Shown: positions 34,358 through 43,025 of the stretch, piece by piece
Numbering within the stretch: position 1 is the first letter of the stretch
Layout of the letters: each line of letters starts with the position of its first letter
Source: Bacteroidia bacterium
GTDB taxonomy: Bacteria; Bacteroidota; Bacteroidia; SpSt-205
Direction of reading: 5' to 3'
Assembly: GCA_026414975.1 (NCBI GenBank)
Contig: JAOAHZ010000008.1
Location: 62,001 to 126,000, forward strand
DNA: 64,000 nucleotides
Notes under the pieces: model-generated
Told to the model about the DNA's origin: nothing
Databases searched by the model: none
What the model saw: only the letters and a program-made list of their open reading frames with translations
Made by a program: the position numbers and the translations under genes

Positions 34358-35662
34358 TTAGCGAGCGGACAGCTTATCCAGCTCCACTCTCGCTGCCGCC
34401 TTGAATCGGGGGTGGGTTATTTTCCCAAATGCTTCCCGAGCTTTTTCTACTTGACCAGACTTCCTGGCCGCTAAACCCATTAGAAAGTAGGCTTGGGAAA
34501 TCTTAGCGGCATCTGTCCCTAATAGAGGAACTATGCGGTCTACGATAGATATCACTTCACCATAGCGACCAAGAAGATAAAGAGCTTGAGCTTTCAGTAA
34601 GAGGGTGTTAACGTCATTGGGACTTTTCTCTAAGATACGGTCAGCCGTAGAAACTGCTCCGGCGTAGTCTCCAGCGTTATATTGAAGCCGAACGGTACGA
34701 GCGTAAAGGGCCGAGCGCTTTTTCTCATCTGGCTCATTCGCCGCTGCTTGGAGGAAACTCTGAGCTGCCTCAGCTGTACGCCCTTTACGGAAAAGGATAG
34801 CACCTTGCATTTGATAAACTTGGTTGAGACGGTCTTTAGTTTTAGCTGCTTCATTCACATACTCCAATGCCTCGTCCAGGGCACCTGTTTTTAAGTAGGC
34901 ATAGGCGATACTCAGGTTGTAAGCTGCCCCACTACGAGCTATGGCTGCTTTGAGGCGACGCCCCATAGGATGGTTTTCTATCTGCTTCGCATACTTCTCA
35001 TATTCACTTGTATTCCCAGCCCTATAGTGGGCAAGGGCTAAACCGTAGATGTAGCGCGCATTCTGAGCTATGGGAAGGTCGCGAGTCTTATCATAAGCCC
35101 GCTGGAAAGAAGCTACAGCTGCTTGAGGATTATTCAAAGCCAAGTGAGTTTCGCCTTCTGCATAGAGAAGGCGAGGGGCATCCGCTACCTGTGGAAACTG
35201 GGCTTTCAGAGCATTAAGCTCGGACAATGCCTCTTGTGAGCGACCTTGTAAGTTTAGCAAGCGAACTACACTGAGCTTATGCGTCATCTTCTTGTCTACG
35301 TCTTGCTCCTTCGCATATGCCTGATTCAAGACTTCTATAGCAGCTGGATAGTTCTTAGCACGAACATGAATCTGGGCAATCCGCACATAAATCGGCGTAA
35401 GCCCAGAGTTAAGCTCCAACGCCTTCTGATAAGCTTGGATGGCCTCATTTGGACGCTTAAGGTTATTCAGAACTTCGCCCTTACGAGCATAATAAATAGC
35501 TTTGGAAGGTTCTAAGCGAATGGCCTCCTCATATTTCTGGAGAGCCAGTTCGTATTGCTTATTCTTTCTGTACTGCTCCCCCTCCAAATAGGCGGCGCGA
35601 CCACTTTGCGCAGCGAGCGGCAACCACGCACCCAGCAGAAAAGTGACTGTTAAGTACCTCAT
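34358..35662 (-). CDS. Secreted/periplasmic tetratricopeptide-repeat protein
   Basis: A 434-residue protein with a signal peptide (MRYLTVTFLLGAWLPLAAQ) followed by about ten TPR motifs almost to the end; the first is YLEGEQYRKNKQYELALQKYEEAIRLEPS in part, later ones include AYAYLKTGALDEALEYV and LLLKAQALYLLGRYGEVISI. TPR arrays are protein-binding scaffolds; the partner is unknown. ATG 35662 is preferred over ATG 35686, since the latter starts only two bases after TACCTTTG and would precede the expected transcript start; CAAGGAT before 35662 may act as a weak ribosome site. Confidence 0.8.
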   Translation of the reverse strand: MRYLTVTFLLGAWLPLAAQSGRAAYLEGEQYRKNKQYELALQKYEEAIRLEPSKAIYYARKGEVLNNLKRPNEAIQAYQKALELNSGLTPIYVRIAQIHVRAKNYPAAIEVLNQAYAKEQDVDKKMTHKLSVVRLLNLQGRSQEALSELNALKAQFPQVADAPRLLYAEGETHLALNNPQAAVASFQRAYDKTRDLPIAQNARYIYGLALAHYRAGNTSEYEKYAKQIENHPMGRRLKAAIARSGAAYNLSIAYAYLKTGALDEALEYVNEAAKTKDRLNQVYQMQGAILFRKGRTAEAAQSFLQAAANEPDEKKRSALYARTVRLQYNAGDYAGAVSTADRILEKSPNDVNTLLLKAQALYLLGRYGEVISIVDRIVPLLGTDAAKISQAYFLMGLAARKSGQVEKAREAFGKITHPRFKAAARVELDKLSAR

Positions 35663-35688
35663 ATCCTTGTATTGTTTTGAGTACATAG

Positions 35689-35696
35689 CAAAGGTA
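35689..35696 (-). promoter_or_regulatory. -7 element TACCTTTG of the TPR gene
   Basis: Exact TAnnTTTG, 26 bases before ATG 35662 on the minus strand, one of the longest leaders among the promoters found here. It lies just after the ftsE stop codon. Confidence 0.6.
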
Positions 35697-35707
35697 TAGA
35701 GTTCCCA

Positions 35708-36385
35708 TTAACTGGAAGAAGCCGTGGCCCGAAAACATCCATCCGTGCAAAGATACACAGGAGCAGGCATATCTCGGATGTGCTGGAGGTTATGGGTGGC
35801 CAAGATTACGGCCGTACCCCATCGGGCAATCTGGTGGAAGAGAGCCAGAATCTGAGTTCCCACTTCTGGGTCTAAGTTTCCCGTTGGCTCATCAGCCAAA
35901 AGCAAAACAGGCGCACCAACAATGGCCCGAGCTATGCAAGTGCGCTGCTGCTCTCCGCCCGACAGTTCGTGAGGGTAGGCATCCTTACGCGCTGAAAGGC
36001 CTACCCGCAGGAGGACATCCATAACACGTTCCCGTATTTTACGCTTATCCTTCCACCCTGTAACTTCTAAGGCCAAAGCCACATTCTCATATACAGTCCG
36101 GTAAGGCAAAAGCTGAAAATCTTGAAAAACAATCCCCATCCTGCGACGCAAGAAAGGAATTTCAGAAGGAGACAAGGTATCTACGCGTTGTTCGCCGACC
36201 CATATCTCCCCTGCCTTAGGACGCATGTCAGCATAGATGGCTCTCAGCAAAGACGTTTTACCCGCACCTGTGCGTCCTGTGATATACACAAACTCTCCTT
36301 TACTGAGAGAGAGATTGATGTCCCTAAGAATAACTCGCTCTCCGTAAGCCAAGGTAACCGCTCGCAAAAGTAGAACGGGATTCAC
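35708..36385 (-). CDS. ftsE: Cell division ATP-binding protein FtsE
   Basis: FtsE is the ATPase of the FtsEX complex, which drives peptidoglycan hydrolysis at division. The 225-residue protein has Walker A GRTGAGKTSLLRAI, the Q-loop FQDFQLLPYRTVYENVALAL typical of FtsE, signature HELSGGEQQRTCIARAI and Walker B LLLADEPTGNLD. It starts at GTG 36385, whose GTGA overlaps the TGA of the preceding small gene. ftsX is not adjacent, as in many Bacteroidota. Confidence 0.9.
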   Translation of the reverse strand: MNPVLLLRAVTLAYGERVILRDINLSLSKGEFVYITGRTGAGKTSLLRAIYADMRPKAGEIWVGEQRVDTLSPSEIPFLRRRMGIVFQDFQLLPYRTVYENVALALEVTGWKDKRKIRERVMDVLLRVGLSARKDAYPHELSGGEQQRTCIARAIVGAPVLLLADEPTGNLDPEVGTQILALFHQIARWGTAVILATHNLQHIRDMPAPVYLCTDGCFRATASSS

Positions 36386-36621
36386 GATAAATAAACTTCT
36401 TGGGTTGCTTCATCCCAATCTACAACACAGACTTCCCCGTACGGAAGCTGAGCAAAGAGCTTGGAAACCTCTCTCAGGAAGCCAGTAGGCAGAGCCGTAC
36501 GCTTTTCCGTACGATCAGGACGGAGATAGCACACTAAGGAAAAACGATCGTCTCGTATTTGTACGTAATCTGGTATTTTAGCCACGCCTTTGACCTTGAG
36601 AAGGTAGTATCGCTTTTTCAT
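36382..36621 (-). CDS. Small conserved-looking protein of unknown function, between ALDH and ftsE
   Basis: A 79-residue protein (KRYYLLKVKGVAKIPDYVQI at the start; LPYGEVCVVDWDEATQEVY near the end) with no signal peptide or membrane segment. Its start overlaps the ALDH gene (ATGA) and its stop overlaps ftsE (GTGA), so it is translated as part of a tight three-gene unit. This coupling and its amino acid composition support it as a real gene. I do not recognise a family. Confidence 0.7.
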   Translation of the reverse strand: MKKRYYLLKVKGVAKIPDYVQIRDDRFSLVCYLRPDRTEKRTALPTGFLREVSKLFAQLPYGEVCVVDWDEATQEVYLS

Positions 36622-37997
36622 CCTAATAAACGGCGAATCAGCGACAACTTTTTACCATAGGGAGGATACCTCAAAGGCAAGTCTATCCAGGTGGGGGTTT
36701 TCACCACAGCACGAGCATGAGAAAAGGTCTCAAAAGAATACCAGCCGTGATAGCGGCCGATCCCGCTGTCTCGTACCCCCCCAAACGGCAGGCGAGATGA
36801 ACCAATATGCATAAGTGTATCGTTGATGCAAGCCCCTCCAGATTGAAGCTGTTCAAGATAGGCCCGTTGGGTCTTCTCAGAGCCGGAGAAAATGTATAAG
36901 GCTAAGGGAGGGGGAAGCCGACGAACAAACTCAATTGCTTCCTGTTTCTCCCCATAGGGAATAATCGGCAAAAGCGGACCGAATATCTCCTCTTCTAGTA
37001 GAGCTCCGCGAGGTGATAAGAGGAGGGTCGGACTGATGTATAGCTTCTCTGGGTCAGCATAGCCTCCGAAAACCACCTCGCCTTCCTGCATCATACGCAT
37101 AAGCCGATCATAATGTCCTCTATGAACAATACGACCATACTCTTTAGGAGGATGCATTATGTCGCCGTAAAATTGAGTGACGGTTCGTTGAATAGCCTGC
37201 ACGAGGGGGTCTAATACAGTCTCATGGACGAGAAGGTAGTCGGGAGCGATGCAGGTTTGCCCAGCATTTAGCCACTTCCCCCAGGCAATGCGGCGAGCTG
37301 CCACTGAGAGATCGGCATCAGGTTCTACGATTACAGGGGACTTGCCACCCAGCTCTAAAGTATAAGGAATAAGCCGGCGAGCCGCTGCCTCAGCCACCTT
37401 GCGACCGATGCGAGGGCTTCCCGTGAAAAAGATGTAATCCCAATCTAACTCCAACAAACTCGCTGAAACTTCAGCATCACCCTGTACCACTTGAACATAC
37501 TCAGGGGGAAAGGTGTCCTTAGTGATCTCTTCTACAATCTGAGCCGTCGCCGGAGCAAACTCAGAAGGCTTGAGCACCGCTACATTACCAGCGGCAATCG
37601 CCCCTGCCAAAGGCACCATGAGAAGCTGAAAGGGGTAGTTCCAAGGGCTTATAATCAGCACCACCCCACGAGGTTCATAGCGGATATAGCTCCGCCCAGG
37701 AAGCTGAACCAGAGAAGGAGATACTCGTTTAGGAGTCACCCAGCGAGGCAGCCGCCTTCTCAAATATCGAATTTCTTCCAAAGTGAAGCCCACTTCCGAA
37801 GCATATCCTTCAAAATCGGACTTTCCTAAATCGGCATGAAGGGCCTTCAAAATCTCCGCTTCTCGCCGACGAATAGACGCCTCCAACCGCTCCAAATATC
37901 TCAGTCGAACCTTTACTTCTTTAGGCGGCCCTTCATGAAAAAAAGCCCGCAGGCGATCCACATTCACTGGGACAGTCTTTTTTTCAGCGACCTCCAT
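36618..37997 (-). CDS. Aldehyde dehydrogenase (class 3-like)
   Basis: The 459-residue NAD(P)-dependent enzyme oxidises aldehydes to acids. Its length and lack of the N-terminal extension match class 3 and fatty-aldehyde dehydrogenases. Motifs: IISPWNYPFQLLMVPLAGAI, FTGSPRIGRKVAEAAA (cofactor), LELGGKSPVIVEPDA with catalytic Glu, and NAGQTCIAPDYLL with the nucleophilic Cys. The C-terminal region LPFGGVRDSGIGRYHG is typical. It heads the ALDH-small protein-ftsE unit with TATATTTG 12 bases upstream of ATG 37997. A link between aldehyde oxidation and division is not implied. Confidence 0.92.
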   Translation of the reverse strand: MEVAEKKTVPVNVDRLRAFFHEGPPKEVKVRLRYLERLEASIRRREAEILKALHADLGKSDFEGYASEVGFTLEEIRYLRRRLPRWVTPKRVSPSLVQLPGRSYIRYEPRGVVLIISPWNYPFQLLMVPLAGAIAAGNVAVLKPSEFAPATAQIVEEITKDTFPPEYVQVVQGDAEVSASLLELDWDYIFFTGSPRIGRKVAEAAARRLIPYTLELGGKSPVIVEPDADLSVAARRIAWGKWLNAGQTCIAPDYLLVHETVLDPLVQAIQRTVTQFYGDIMHPPKEYGRIVHRGHYDRLMRMMQEGEVVFGGYADPEKLYISPTLLLSPRGALLEEEIFGPLLPIIPYGEKQEAIEFVRRLPPPLALYIFSGSEKTQRAYLEQLQSGGACINDTLMHIGSSRLPFGGVRDSGIGRYHGWYSFETFSHARAVVKTPTWIDLPLRYPPYGKKLSLIRRLLG

Positions 37998-38009
37998 ATC
38001 CTGTCAGAA

Positions 38010-38017
38010 CAAATATA
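38010..38017 (-). promoter_or_regulatory. -7 element TATATTTG of ALDH-ftsE unit
   Basis: Exact TAnnTTTG, 12 bases before ATG 37997 on the minus strand, with AGGAT in the leader. Confidence 0.6.
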
Positions 38018-38181
38018 CAAGTCTCTACCTCTACAAGCGGCAAGCCAAACCAGCCAGCAAGCCGACCATACGACTCATGAGCCGATAAAAAATGAGACTA
38101 TTGTCACCTTACCCTCTAACCTCCTGCATAAGACCTGGATGCCAACCAACCCGCGATTTAGATGAGGGCTCGTACGGTGCC

Positions 38182-39369
38182 CTATACTCTTTCTATAAGC
38201 ATACTCACTCCCTGTCCTACGCCGACGCAAAGAGTAACTAGCCCATACCTTTTCCCATACCAATGCAGACTACGGGTCAGCGTCAAGGCCAGTCGGGCAC
38301 CTGTTGCGCCCAATGGATGACCAATAGAAATAGCCCCCCCATGCACATTCAAAGAGGTCTCATCTATGCCCAAAAGCTGTATGCAGGCTAAAACCTGAGC
38401 AGCAAAGGCTTCGTTTAGTTCAATCAGGTCTATATCAGCGAGAGAGAGCTGGAGACGACCAAGGAGCTTCTGAGTAGCTGGAACTGGACCTATACCCATG
38501 AAAGCTGGATCTACCCCAGCGGTCGCAGCTCCAGCGATGCGAGCCAAGGGTGAGAGGCCGTACCTACCTAATGCCTTTTCGCTTGCAAGAAGGAGGACTG
38601 CAGCGCCATCGTTTATCCCAGACGAATTGCCAGCCGTGACGGTCCCTCCTGCACGGAAGGCAGGCTTCAACTTAGCCAGCCTCTCTATAGAAGTATCGGG
38701 TCGCGGCTGTTCATCCTCGTCCATGAAAGTTCCATCAGGAAGAGGTATAGCCACAATCTCCTCTGAGAAAAACCCTTTTTCTTTAGCTGCGGCGTATCGC
38801 TGCTGGGATCGGAGGGCATAAGCGTCCTGAGCCTCTCGGGAAATATGATATCGCTCAGCCACATTCTCTGCTGTCTCTCCCATGCTATAGGGAGGATAAA
38901 GCTCTGCTAATCGTGGATTGACGAATCGCCAGCCGATAGTGGTATCGTAGATTTCGGCTTTTCGGGAAAAAGCGGTCTCGGCTTTAGGAATAACGAAAGG
39001 GGCCCGACTCATGGACTCAACCCCTCCCACTAAGACTACATCTGCTTCACCCACGGTGATGGCCCGAGCCCCTTGGATCACAGCTTCTAGCCCAGATGCA
39101 CAAAGCCGATTGACCGTTACGCCCGGAACCTCCACAGGAAGTCCAGCTAATAAAGCGGCCATGCGAGCTATGTTTCTGTTGTCTTCACCCGCTTGATTGG
39201 CTGCGCCGAGGATAACTTCGTCATAAGCCGAAGGTGGTATCTGAGGAAAAAGCTCCACAACTTGCTTGATCAGATAAGCTATCAAATCATCTGGACGAAG
39301 ACCAGAGAGTTTGCCCCCATATCGCCCAAAAGGGCTGCGCTTACCCGCTACGATATAAGCGGCTCCCAT
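38182..39369 (-). CDS. Acetyl-CoA C-acetyltransferase (thiolase)
   Basis: A 395-residue thiolase. It condenses two acetyl-CoA or cleaves acetoacetyl-CoA; direction depends on metabolism. Motifs: active-site Cys in [28 protein letters not shown], the His in [18 protein letters not shown], and the second Cys in [10 protein letters not shown]. The start is ATG 39369 ([18 protein letters not shown]), which fits the family and has TACCTTTG five bases before it; an extension to 39435 is rejected. It diverges from ruvX with only 55 bp between start codons. It could feed acetoacetyl-CoA to the beta-oxidation genes elsewhere in the window. Confidence 0.93.
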   Translation of the reverse strand: MGAAYIVAGKRSPFGRYGGKLSGLRPDDLIAYLIKQVVELFPQIPPSAYDEVILGAANQAGEDNRNIARMAALLAGLPVEVPGVTVNRLCASGLEAVIQGARAITVGEADVVLVGGVESMSRAPFVIPKAETAFSRKAEIYDTTIGWRFVNPRLAELYPPYSMGETAENVAERYHISREAQDAYALRSQQRYAAAKEKGFFSEEIVAIPLPDGTFMDEDEQPRPDTSIERLAKLKPAFRAGGTVTAGNSSGINDGAAVLLLASEKALGRYGLSPLARIAGAATAGVDPAFMGIGPVPATQKLLGRLQLSLADIDLIELNEAFAAQVLACIQLLGIDETSLNVHGGAISIGHPLGATGARLALTLTRSLHWYGKRYGLVTLCVGVGQGVSMLIERV

Positions 39370-39374
39370 ATAGC

Positions 39375-39382
39375 CAAAGGTA
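39375..39382 (-). promoter_or_regulatory. -7 element TACCTTTG of the thiolase gene
   Basis: Exact TAnnTTTG, five bases (GCTAT) before ATG 39369 on the minus strand. It lies 28 bp from the ruvX -7 element facing the other way. Confidence 0.7.
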
Positions 39383-39410
39383 ATAGGTTCGCTGGCTGCC
39401 AAATGGGATG

Positions 39411-39418
39411 TATTTTTG
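39411..39418 (+). promoter_or_regulatory. -7 element TATTTTTG of the ruvX operon
   Basis: Exact TAnnTTTG, six bases before ATG 39425. It rules out the open TTG at 39416, which lies inside the element. Confidence 0.7.
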
Positions 39419-39424
39419 CAGAAT

Positions 39425-39829
39425 ATGGGTCGCATCTTAGCGATTGACTATGGACTCAAGCGAAGTGGACTGGCATGGACAGACCCCACGGGTCGCGTAG
39501 CTCTGCCTTTGGCAGGTGTGGAGACCCCCCAGCTTTGGGATAAGCTAAGCGCTCTCTTACCAGAGGTGGATAAGGTGATCGTAGGTTATCCCCGCCAGCT
39601 CAGCGGAGCTACCACTACAATGACCACCTCCGTAGAACTCTTTTTCAGCGAACTGCGGCGACGATACCCTCACCTATCCGTAGAGTTAGTGGAGGAGCGA
39701 TTGAGTACGTGTGCTGCTCAGTATTATCTTAGGCAGCTTCCCCGCCGGCACCGGCAAAATAAATATACCGCTGATCAGCTTGCAGCGACGATTATCTTAG
39801 AAAGCTACCTTCTGCGCAAAAGGCTATGA
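39425..39829 (+). CDS. ruvX: Putative pre-16S rRNA nuclease / Holliday junction resolvase-like YqgF
   Basis: The 134-residue RNase H-fold protein of the YqgF/RuvX family begins [19 protein letters not shown], with the first catalytic Asp in AIDYG, and has [13 protein letters not shown] with the Glu and the final Asp in [11 protein letters not shown]. coli YqgF matures the 16S rRNA 5' end. It is the first gene of a long operon; its TGA overlaps the ATG of def. Confidence 0.92.
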   Translation: MGRILAIDYGLKRSGLAWTDPTGRVALPLAGVETPQLWDKLSALLPEVDKVIVGYPRQLSGATTTMTTSVELFFSELRRRYPHLSVELVEERLSTCAAQYYLRQLPRRHRQNKYTADQLAATIILESYLLRKRL

Positions 39830-40374
39830 TTCGGCCTATTGTTCTATACGGCTCTCCCATACTACGCCAGAAAGCCTTGAAAATAGAGGCTGATGACCCT
39901 GACCTCAATCAGCTTATCAAAGACCTCTGGGAAACGATGTATAATGCGGATGGCGTTGGACTAGCCGCTCCCCAAATTGGGGTCTCTAAGCAGGTGTTTG
40001 TGGTAGATGCCCGCGAGCTCCAACCGCCCGAGGAGCCCCCCTTTAGAGCCGTTTTTATCAATCCTAGAATCCTTGACAGAGCCCCAGTCTACACACTCCA
40101 AGAGGAAGGGTGCCTCAGCATCCCCGGCATCCGAGAACGCATTTCTCGCTCATCCGACATAGAAGTAGAATACTTAGATGAGGATTTTTCCCTTCACCGA
40201 CAGCGCTTTAGAGGAATTGTCGCTCGGATTATCCAGCATGAATACGACCATCTCATCGGACGGCTATTTATTGACTATTTGTCGCCTATCAAGCGGCAGC
40301 TCCTGCGGCGGCGGCTTCGTTATATCGCAGCGGGTGAGGTAGAAGCCCATTACCCCTTCGCTTATGCAAAATGA
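39826..40374 (+). CDS. def: Peptide deformylase
   Basis: Removes the formyl group from new proteins. The 182-residue protein has all three motifs: GVGLAAPQIG, EEGCLSIPGI with the metal-binding Cys, and QHEYDHLIG with the HExxH-type His pair. The length is normal. It starts in an ATGA overlap with ruvX and overlaps the next gene by 11 bp. Confidence 0.96.
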   Translation: MIRPIVLYGSPILRQKALKIEADDPDLNQLIKDLWETMYNADGVGLAAPQIGVSKQVFVVDARELQPPEEPPFRAVFINPRILDRAPVYTLQEEGCLSIPGIRERISRSSDIEVEYLDEDFSLHRQRFRGIVARIIQHEYDHLIGRLFIDYLSPIKRQLLRRRLRYIAAGEVEAHYPFAYAK

Positions 40375-41746
40375 ATTCGCCGAGACTCTTGTCTATCTTG
40401 TTAGTATCGTTTTAGGGGGAGCAGCCTTAGTTATCCTCCCCCTTTATCCACGAGCAAGCTGGGTGTTGTTAGGACTGGGCATCCCATGGGCTAGTGAGAT
40501 CGCCGAAATAGGAAGCACCCTTCTGACCTTACCTACCGATGCCTTCGCCGTCATGGGGGGAGTTGCTGTAGTAATGTATTTGCTTTTCGCACCTAATCGG
40601 CTTTTAGACATAAGGCGTAATCCCATTCTTAGGTGGGTCATAGCCTATCTTGCATGGATGGGTATCACTATTGCATTTTCCTCTAACCCTATCATCTCGG
40701 CCAAGTTCTGGTTGAGTCAGACGGCATACTTTACGGCGTTCGGCTTAGGAGGATACCTCTGGCTACGCAGCAACTCTAACAATCTCCCCCAGCTATTTTT
40801 GGCTATCCTACTGTCAGCATCAATAGTACTAAGCTTTTGTGTATTCAAGCATTTCGAGCTGGGTGGAGAACGAGAAACCGTAGACAAGGCTATAAGTCCG
40901 TTTATGCGCGAACATACCGTCTATGGGGCCTATAGCGCTTGGTTTTTCACGATGAGTGTGGCCTTGGTTTTTCTGAGGCCTAATCTATTCACGATAGCTT
41001 GTACCGGAATAACAGCGACGGCTCTTTTACTTAGCTATAGCCGAGGCGCATGGCTTACGGCTTTAGGAGCTTTGAGTCTTTGGGCTGTGATTGAGATACT
41101 TAGGCACCTCTTACCTACTGTTCGGTTTTTCATTGGGACTGTGGGAGGCTTCGTGGTTCTGATAGCTGGACTTTTCCTGATTGGCTACAATCCAGATATT
41201 CTACAGCTTCGGGCTCGTCAGCAGTTTGGAGAAATGGGCGAACATTTGGCATCCAGCTTTGATGTGAAAAAAAACCCCTCCAATATGGAACGAATTAATC
41301 GGTGGTTTTCTGCTCTTCAGATGGTTGAAGAGCGACCTATCTGGGGGTTTGGGGCTAATACTTTTATAAGAGAGTACTCAGCATATCAGCGCAGCCTCAA
41401 GCGTACCTCCATCAGCGTAGAGATGGGAGAAGTAGGAGGGGCTCATAGTGAGTACCTTACAGCTGCTTCAGAGCTGGGGATACCTGGTTTGATACTGCTC
41501 TTAGGCATATACCTTAGCACAATACAGACTGGATTAGGGGGTATGTGGCGTTCCACATCCACTTCTCAGAGACGGATATACGCTGCACTAACCCTACCCC
41601 TAATCTCTTATTACCTTCACGGATTTATCAACAACTTCATGGACCATGGTCATATGGCAGCTCTTTTATACTTACACTGGAGCGCCTTAGCTGCACTCCG
41701 ACAAGAAGCTGTACCTTCACTTCATGCAGCATCGGAACGGGCATAA
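40364..41746 (+). CDS. O-antigen ligase/polymerase-like membrane protein
   Basis: The 460-residue protein has about ten to twelve membrane segments and a central periplasmic loop typical of the Wzy_C superfamily. The loop holds NPSNMERINRWFSALQMVEE, then GFGANTFIREYSAYQ and the conserved GGAHSEYLTAASELGIPGLI. These proteins ligate or polymerise O-antigen or other glycans on the periplasmic side. It is oddly placed between def and a thioredoxin-like gene in a housekeeping operon; other glycan genes are at 15-17 kb. It could also be a teichuronic or exopolysaccharide ligase. Confidence 0.85.
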   Translation: MQNEFAETLVYLVSIVLGGAALVILPLYPRASWVLLGLGIPWASEIAEIGSTLLTLPTDAFAVMGGVAVVMYLLFAPNRLLDIRRNPILRWVIAYLAWMGITIAFSSNPIISAKFWLSQTAYFTAFGLGGYLWLRSNSNNLPQLFLAILLSASIVLSFCVFKHFELGGERETVDKAISPFMREHTVYGAYSAWFFTMSVALVFLRPNLFTIACTGITATALLLSYSRGAWLTALGALSLWAVIEILRHLLPTVRFFIGTVGGFVVLIAGLFLIGYNPDILQLRARQQFGEMGEHLASSFDVKKNPSNMERINRWFSALQMVEERPIWGFGANTFIREYSAYQRSLKRTSISVEMGEVGGAHSEYLTAASELGIPGLILLLGIYLSTIQTGLGGMWRSTSTSQRRIYAALTLPLISYYLHGFINNFMDHGHMAALLYLHWSALAALRQEAVPSLHAASERA

Positions 41747-43025
41747 CTGGCCAGTCTGGCTTTTCCTACTTATTACAAGCGCCTGCCAGTCCCAGCCCGC
41801 CATACTTACAGGTGAAATAGAGGGGCTCGCTAGAGACTCCATCCATCTATACCGATGGGAAGCCGGGCGATGGGAAAAAGTGATAGGGGCAAAACTTGAG
41901 AATGGAAGGTTTAGCCTCCGAGGCATGATTCCGGCAGGAGCCTATCTTTGGGGCATTTCTCCTCAAGAAGGGGATATAGTTATACTCAATGGGAAAGAGG
42001 CTCCTCATATTCGTGGGAAGATCGCCCAACTACTTCAAACCTATACTTATGAGAAAAGCTCTGAAAATGAAGCCCTCTTACAGTTTCGTCGAGCGATAAA
42101 TAACGCTTATCAACGGCTAAGTCAAGCAGCCCCTGACCAAAGGGCCTCCATTCAGCTATCCATAGATAGTCTGCTACAAGCTGCCGAAAAAAGTCCATTT
42201 CGCAGCTTGCGTGCATACAGCTGGCTATTTCGCTCTCCGACTCCGCTGAATTCAGCATCTGATGTCTTCTCCAAGTGGCGTGAGATGGAGAGAGCCTTCT
42301 GGAGCGGCTTCAGTTGGGATAATCCGCTTTTACCTCAGCTCCCCGAGACATTTATGCGGATGCAGAGCTTCTGGCAAAATGTCTTAGCGGTCATTCCCGA
42401 GGATTCTGTATGGAAATATGGAGAGGCCTGGGTCGGAAAGCTTCCTGTCTCTCTACACGCTACAGCTTGGATGGGGCTATTAGATGCAAGTCAGCGATTT
42501 CAGCTTACTGAAACAATGCTCTTTGCTGGAGAGAAATTTCTATCGGTAAGTCCCCAAGACCCACGCAGACCACAAATAGAGCAGTTTATTCAAGTGGAGG
42601 GACGCCTTCGGCGAGGTCAGCCTGCGCCGGATATCACCCTTCCTGACACTGAGGGGAAAATAAGGCGCCTTTCAGACCTTCGGGGCAAATGGGTCCTCAT
42701 AGACTTTTGGGCAAGCTGGTGCCGCCCCTGTCGCATGGAGAATCCGAATGTCGTTCGTTTGTATCAAAAATATAAGTCGCGTGGATTTGAAATCTTCGGG
42801 GTCAGTCTTGACCAAAACCGTGAGGCTTGGCTGCAAGCAATCCGGAACGATAATCTCACTTGGATCCACGTGAGTGATCTGCGGGGCTGGCAGAGCGCTG
42901 GCGCTCAACTTTATCGTGTCTCGGGCATTCCTTTCACTGTGCTGGTAGACCCTGAAGGACGTATCTCCGCTAAGGGACTGCGCGGAGAAAGTTTAGAAGC
43001 CAAGCTCAAGGAAATTTTCCCTTGA
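41724..43025 (+). CDS. TlpA-like thiol-disulfide lipoprotein with DUF4369-type N-terminus
   Basis: A 433-residue lipoprotein (signal peptide with lipobox ITSAC). Residues about 25-110 resemble the DUF4369 beta domain found before Bacteroidota thioredoxins, a helical middle follows, and the last 140 residues are a TlpA/ResA-type thioredoxin: PAPDITLPDTEGKIRRLSDL, then DFWASWCRPCRMENPN with the CxxC active site and GIPFTVLVDPEG with the cis-Pro. It should reduce or exchange disulfides outside the cytoplasm. It overlaps both neighbours (23 bp upstream; TTGA with era). Confidence 0.88.
   Translation: MQHRNGHNWPVWLFLLITSACQSQPAILTGEIEGLARDSIHLYRWEAGRWEKVIGAKLENGRFSLRGMIPAGAYLWGISPQEGDIVILNGKEAPHIRGKIAQLLQTYTYEKSSENEALLQFRRAINNAYQRLSQAAPDQRASIQLSIDSLLQAAEKSPFRSLRAYSWLFRSPTPLNSASDVFSKWREMERAFWSGFSWDNPLLPQLPETFMRMQSFWQNVLAVIPEDSVWKYGEAWVGKLPVSLHATAWMGLLDASQRFQLTETMLFAGEKFLSVSPQDPRRPQIEQFIQVEGRLRRGQPAPDITLPDTEGKIRRLSDLRGKWVLIDFWASWCRPCRMENPNVVRLYQKYKSRGFEIFGVSLDQNREAWLQAIRNDNLTWIHVSDLRGWQSAGAQLYRVSGIPFTVLVDPEGRISAKGLRGESLEAKLKEIFP

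Noticed and set aside
37836-38165. Open frame of 109 codons (plus strand) across the ALDH start and the gap to the thiolase
   Set aside because: It overlaps the ALDH gene, has no promoter with the local geometry and its peptide resembles no protein.
39369-39435. Longer N-termini for thiolase (to 39435) and ettA (to 32448)
   Set aside because: The extra residues do not match the families and would start upstream of the -7 elements.
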